DNA of 6,212 nt from assembly GCA_013140935.1 (NCBI GenBank), contig JABFSD010000007.1, positions 1 through 6,212 of the forward strand, in the 5' to 3' direction. This stretch comes from Acidobacteriota bacterium. GTDB lineage: Bacteria; Acidobacteriota; Blastocatellia; RBC074. The position numbers and the translations under genes are program-made. A model generated the notes under the pieces. The model was not told the origin of the DNA, made no database searches, and worked only from the letters and a program-made list of their open reading frames with translations. Positions 5,561 through 6,212 of this stretch are shown in pieces; position 1 is the stretch's first letter, and each line of letters begins with the position of its first letter.

Positions 5561-6212
5561 ATGAAAACCCTTCCGCTGTTGTTTGCTTCTCTCTTGCTCG
5601 CGGCGACAGCCAGCGCGCAAGTCCCTTATCAACGCCTCACCACCGCCGACCGCGAACCCAACAACTGGCTCACGTATTCAGGCAATTACAACGCGCAAAG
5701 ATTCTCGCCGCTCACTCAACTCACGCCAGACAACGTAGCGCGTTTGAAAGTCGCGTGGGTTTATCAAATGCAGGGGCGCGGACGCTTGCAGGTATCACCT
5801 CTGGTAGCCGACGGCGTGATGTATCTGACCGAACCGCCCGCGCGCGTGACGGCGCTCGATGCGCGCACCGGCAGCCGTTTGTGGACGTGGCAGCGGCAGG
5901 CTTCGGCCAAGGCGCAAACCATCGGCTTCGGCCCCACCAATCGCGGCGTAGCCCTGCTCGACGACACGGTTTATTTCGGTACGTTGGATTGTTACCTCGT
6001 CGCGCTCGATGCGCGTACGGGCGCGTTGCGTTGGGAAACCAAAGTCGGCGACAACAAGCTCGGATACGCCATCACCGCCGCGCCGCTCGCCGTTGACGGC
6101 AAAATCATCGGCGGATTGAGCGGCGGCGAAGCAGGCATTCGCGGCTTTCTCGATGCTTACGACGCGAAGACCGGCAAGCTCGTATGTCGGCGTTATACGA
6201 TTCCAGCACCGG
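5561..6212 (+). CDS. Periplasmic PQQ-dependent dehydrogenase (quinoprotein alcohol dehydrogenase type), 3' end beyond window
   Basis: An oxidoreductase that uses pyrroloquinoline quinone and Ca2+ (or a lanthanide) to oxidise alcohols or sugars in the periplasm. The visible 217 residues are the N-terminal part of an eight-bladed propeller usually near 550-700 residues. Residues 1-19 are a signal peptide (cut at ASA-Q). Family landmarks are NWLTYSGNYNAQRFSPL (35-51), blade motifs ALDARTGSRLW (98-108) and ALDARTGALRW (148-158), NRGVAL (127-132), and SGGEAGIRGF (187-196), whose Glu190 matches the metal-binding Glu of methanol dehydrogenases. Two oddities: the adjacent-Cys pair usual before NRGVA is replaced by Gly122-Phe123, and the third blade motif reads AKTGKLVCRRYTIPAP where family members normally have Trp at Cys209 and an aromatic at Arg211. 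The substrate cannot be told. AGGAGG, 9 bases upstream, sets the start. The cytochrome at 3207 is a plausible electron acceptor. Confidence 0.92.
   Translation, partial: MKTLPLLFASLLLAATASAQVPYQRLTTADREPNNWLTYSGNYNAQRFSPLTQLTPDNVARLKVAWVYQMQGRGRLQVSPLVADGVMYLTEPPARVTALDARTGSRLWTWQRQASAKAQTIGFGPTNRGVALLDDTVYFGTLDCYLVALDARTGALRWETKVGDNKLGYAITAAPLAVDGKIIGGLSGGEAGIRGFLDAYDAKTGKLVCRRYTIPAP

Noticed and set aside
5755..6096. A 113-codon + strand frame overlapping the dehydrogenase
   Set aside because: It is very Arg-rich with no domain and sits in a shifted frame of the clearly coding PQQ dehydrogenase.

Overview
The window (about 6.2 kb, GC-rich, all genes on the + strand) looks like a chromosomal piece of an environmental heterotroph. 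Acidobacteriota, perhaps Blastocatellia or Solibacter-like, is my best guess. That rests on gene types (a dihaem cytochrome with a Pirellula/Verrucomicrobium-type tail, a periplasmic PQQ dehydrogenase, small orphan paralogue families) and on spacers carrying palindromic repeats. It is an inference, not a phylogenetic result.

Left part (1-1701): three tandem members of one uncharacterised family. The first is cut by the window edge, the second (701-1531) is complete with a membrane/signal N-terminus, and the third (1549-1701) survives only as a C-terminal relic with no start. The full members are two-domain proteins in which each half ends in a P-[ED]-L-S-[IA] motif. The fold may be a dimeric alpha/beta barrel (NIPSNAP-like), but this is tentative.

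Middle part (1737-3206): a small cysteine-containing hypothetical protein whose middle is a proline-rich stretch encoded by GC-rich inverted-repeat DNA. A 111-base spacer follows, with a perfect 8-bp inverted repeat (28 bp overall) and a single consensus-type DnaA box. Then come a TetR-family repressor gene and a 159-base spacer with a 13-bp near-perfect inverted repeat enclosing two 10-bp palindromes.

Right part (3207-6212): an apparent three-gene operon. It encodes a secreted dihaem cytochrome c, a 516-residue AAA-type ATPase fused to a C-terminal PD-(D/E)XK nuclease-like domain, and the start of a secreted PQQ-dependent dehydrogenase that runs off the window. The cytochrome and dehydrogenase make sense together as a periplasmic oxidation chain, with electrons passing from PQQ to haem c. 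The ATPase-nuclease lies between them with tight spacing, and its stop codon overlaps the dehydrogenase ribosome binding site. It is the odd gene in the set and the most interesting feature of the window.

No tRNA, rRNA, CRISPR array, complete insertion sequence or convincing intrinsic terminator was seen.
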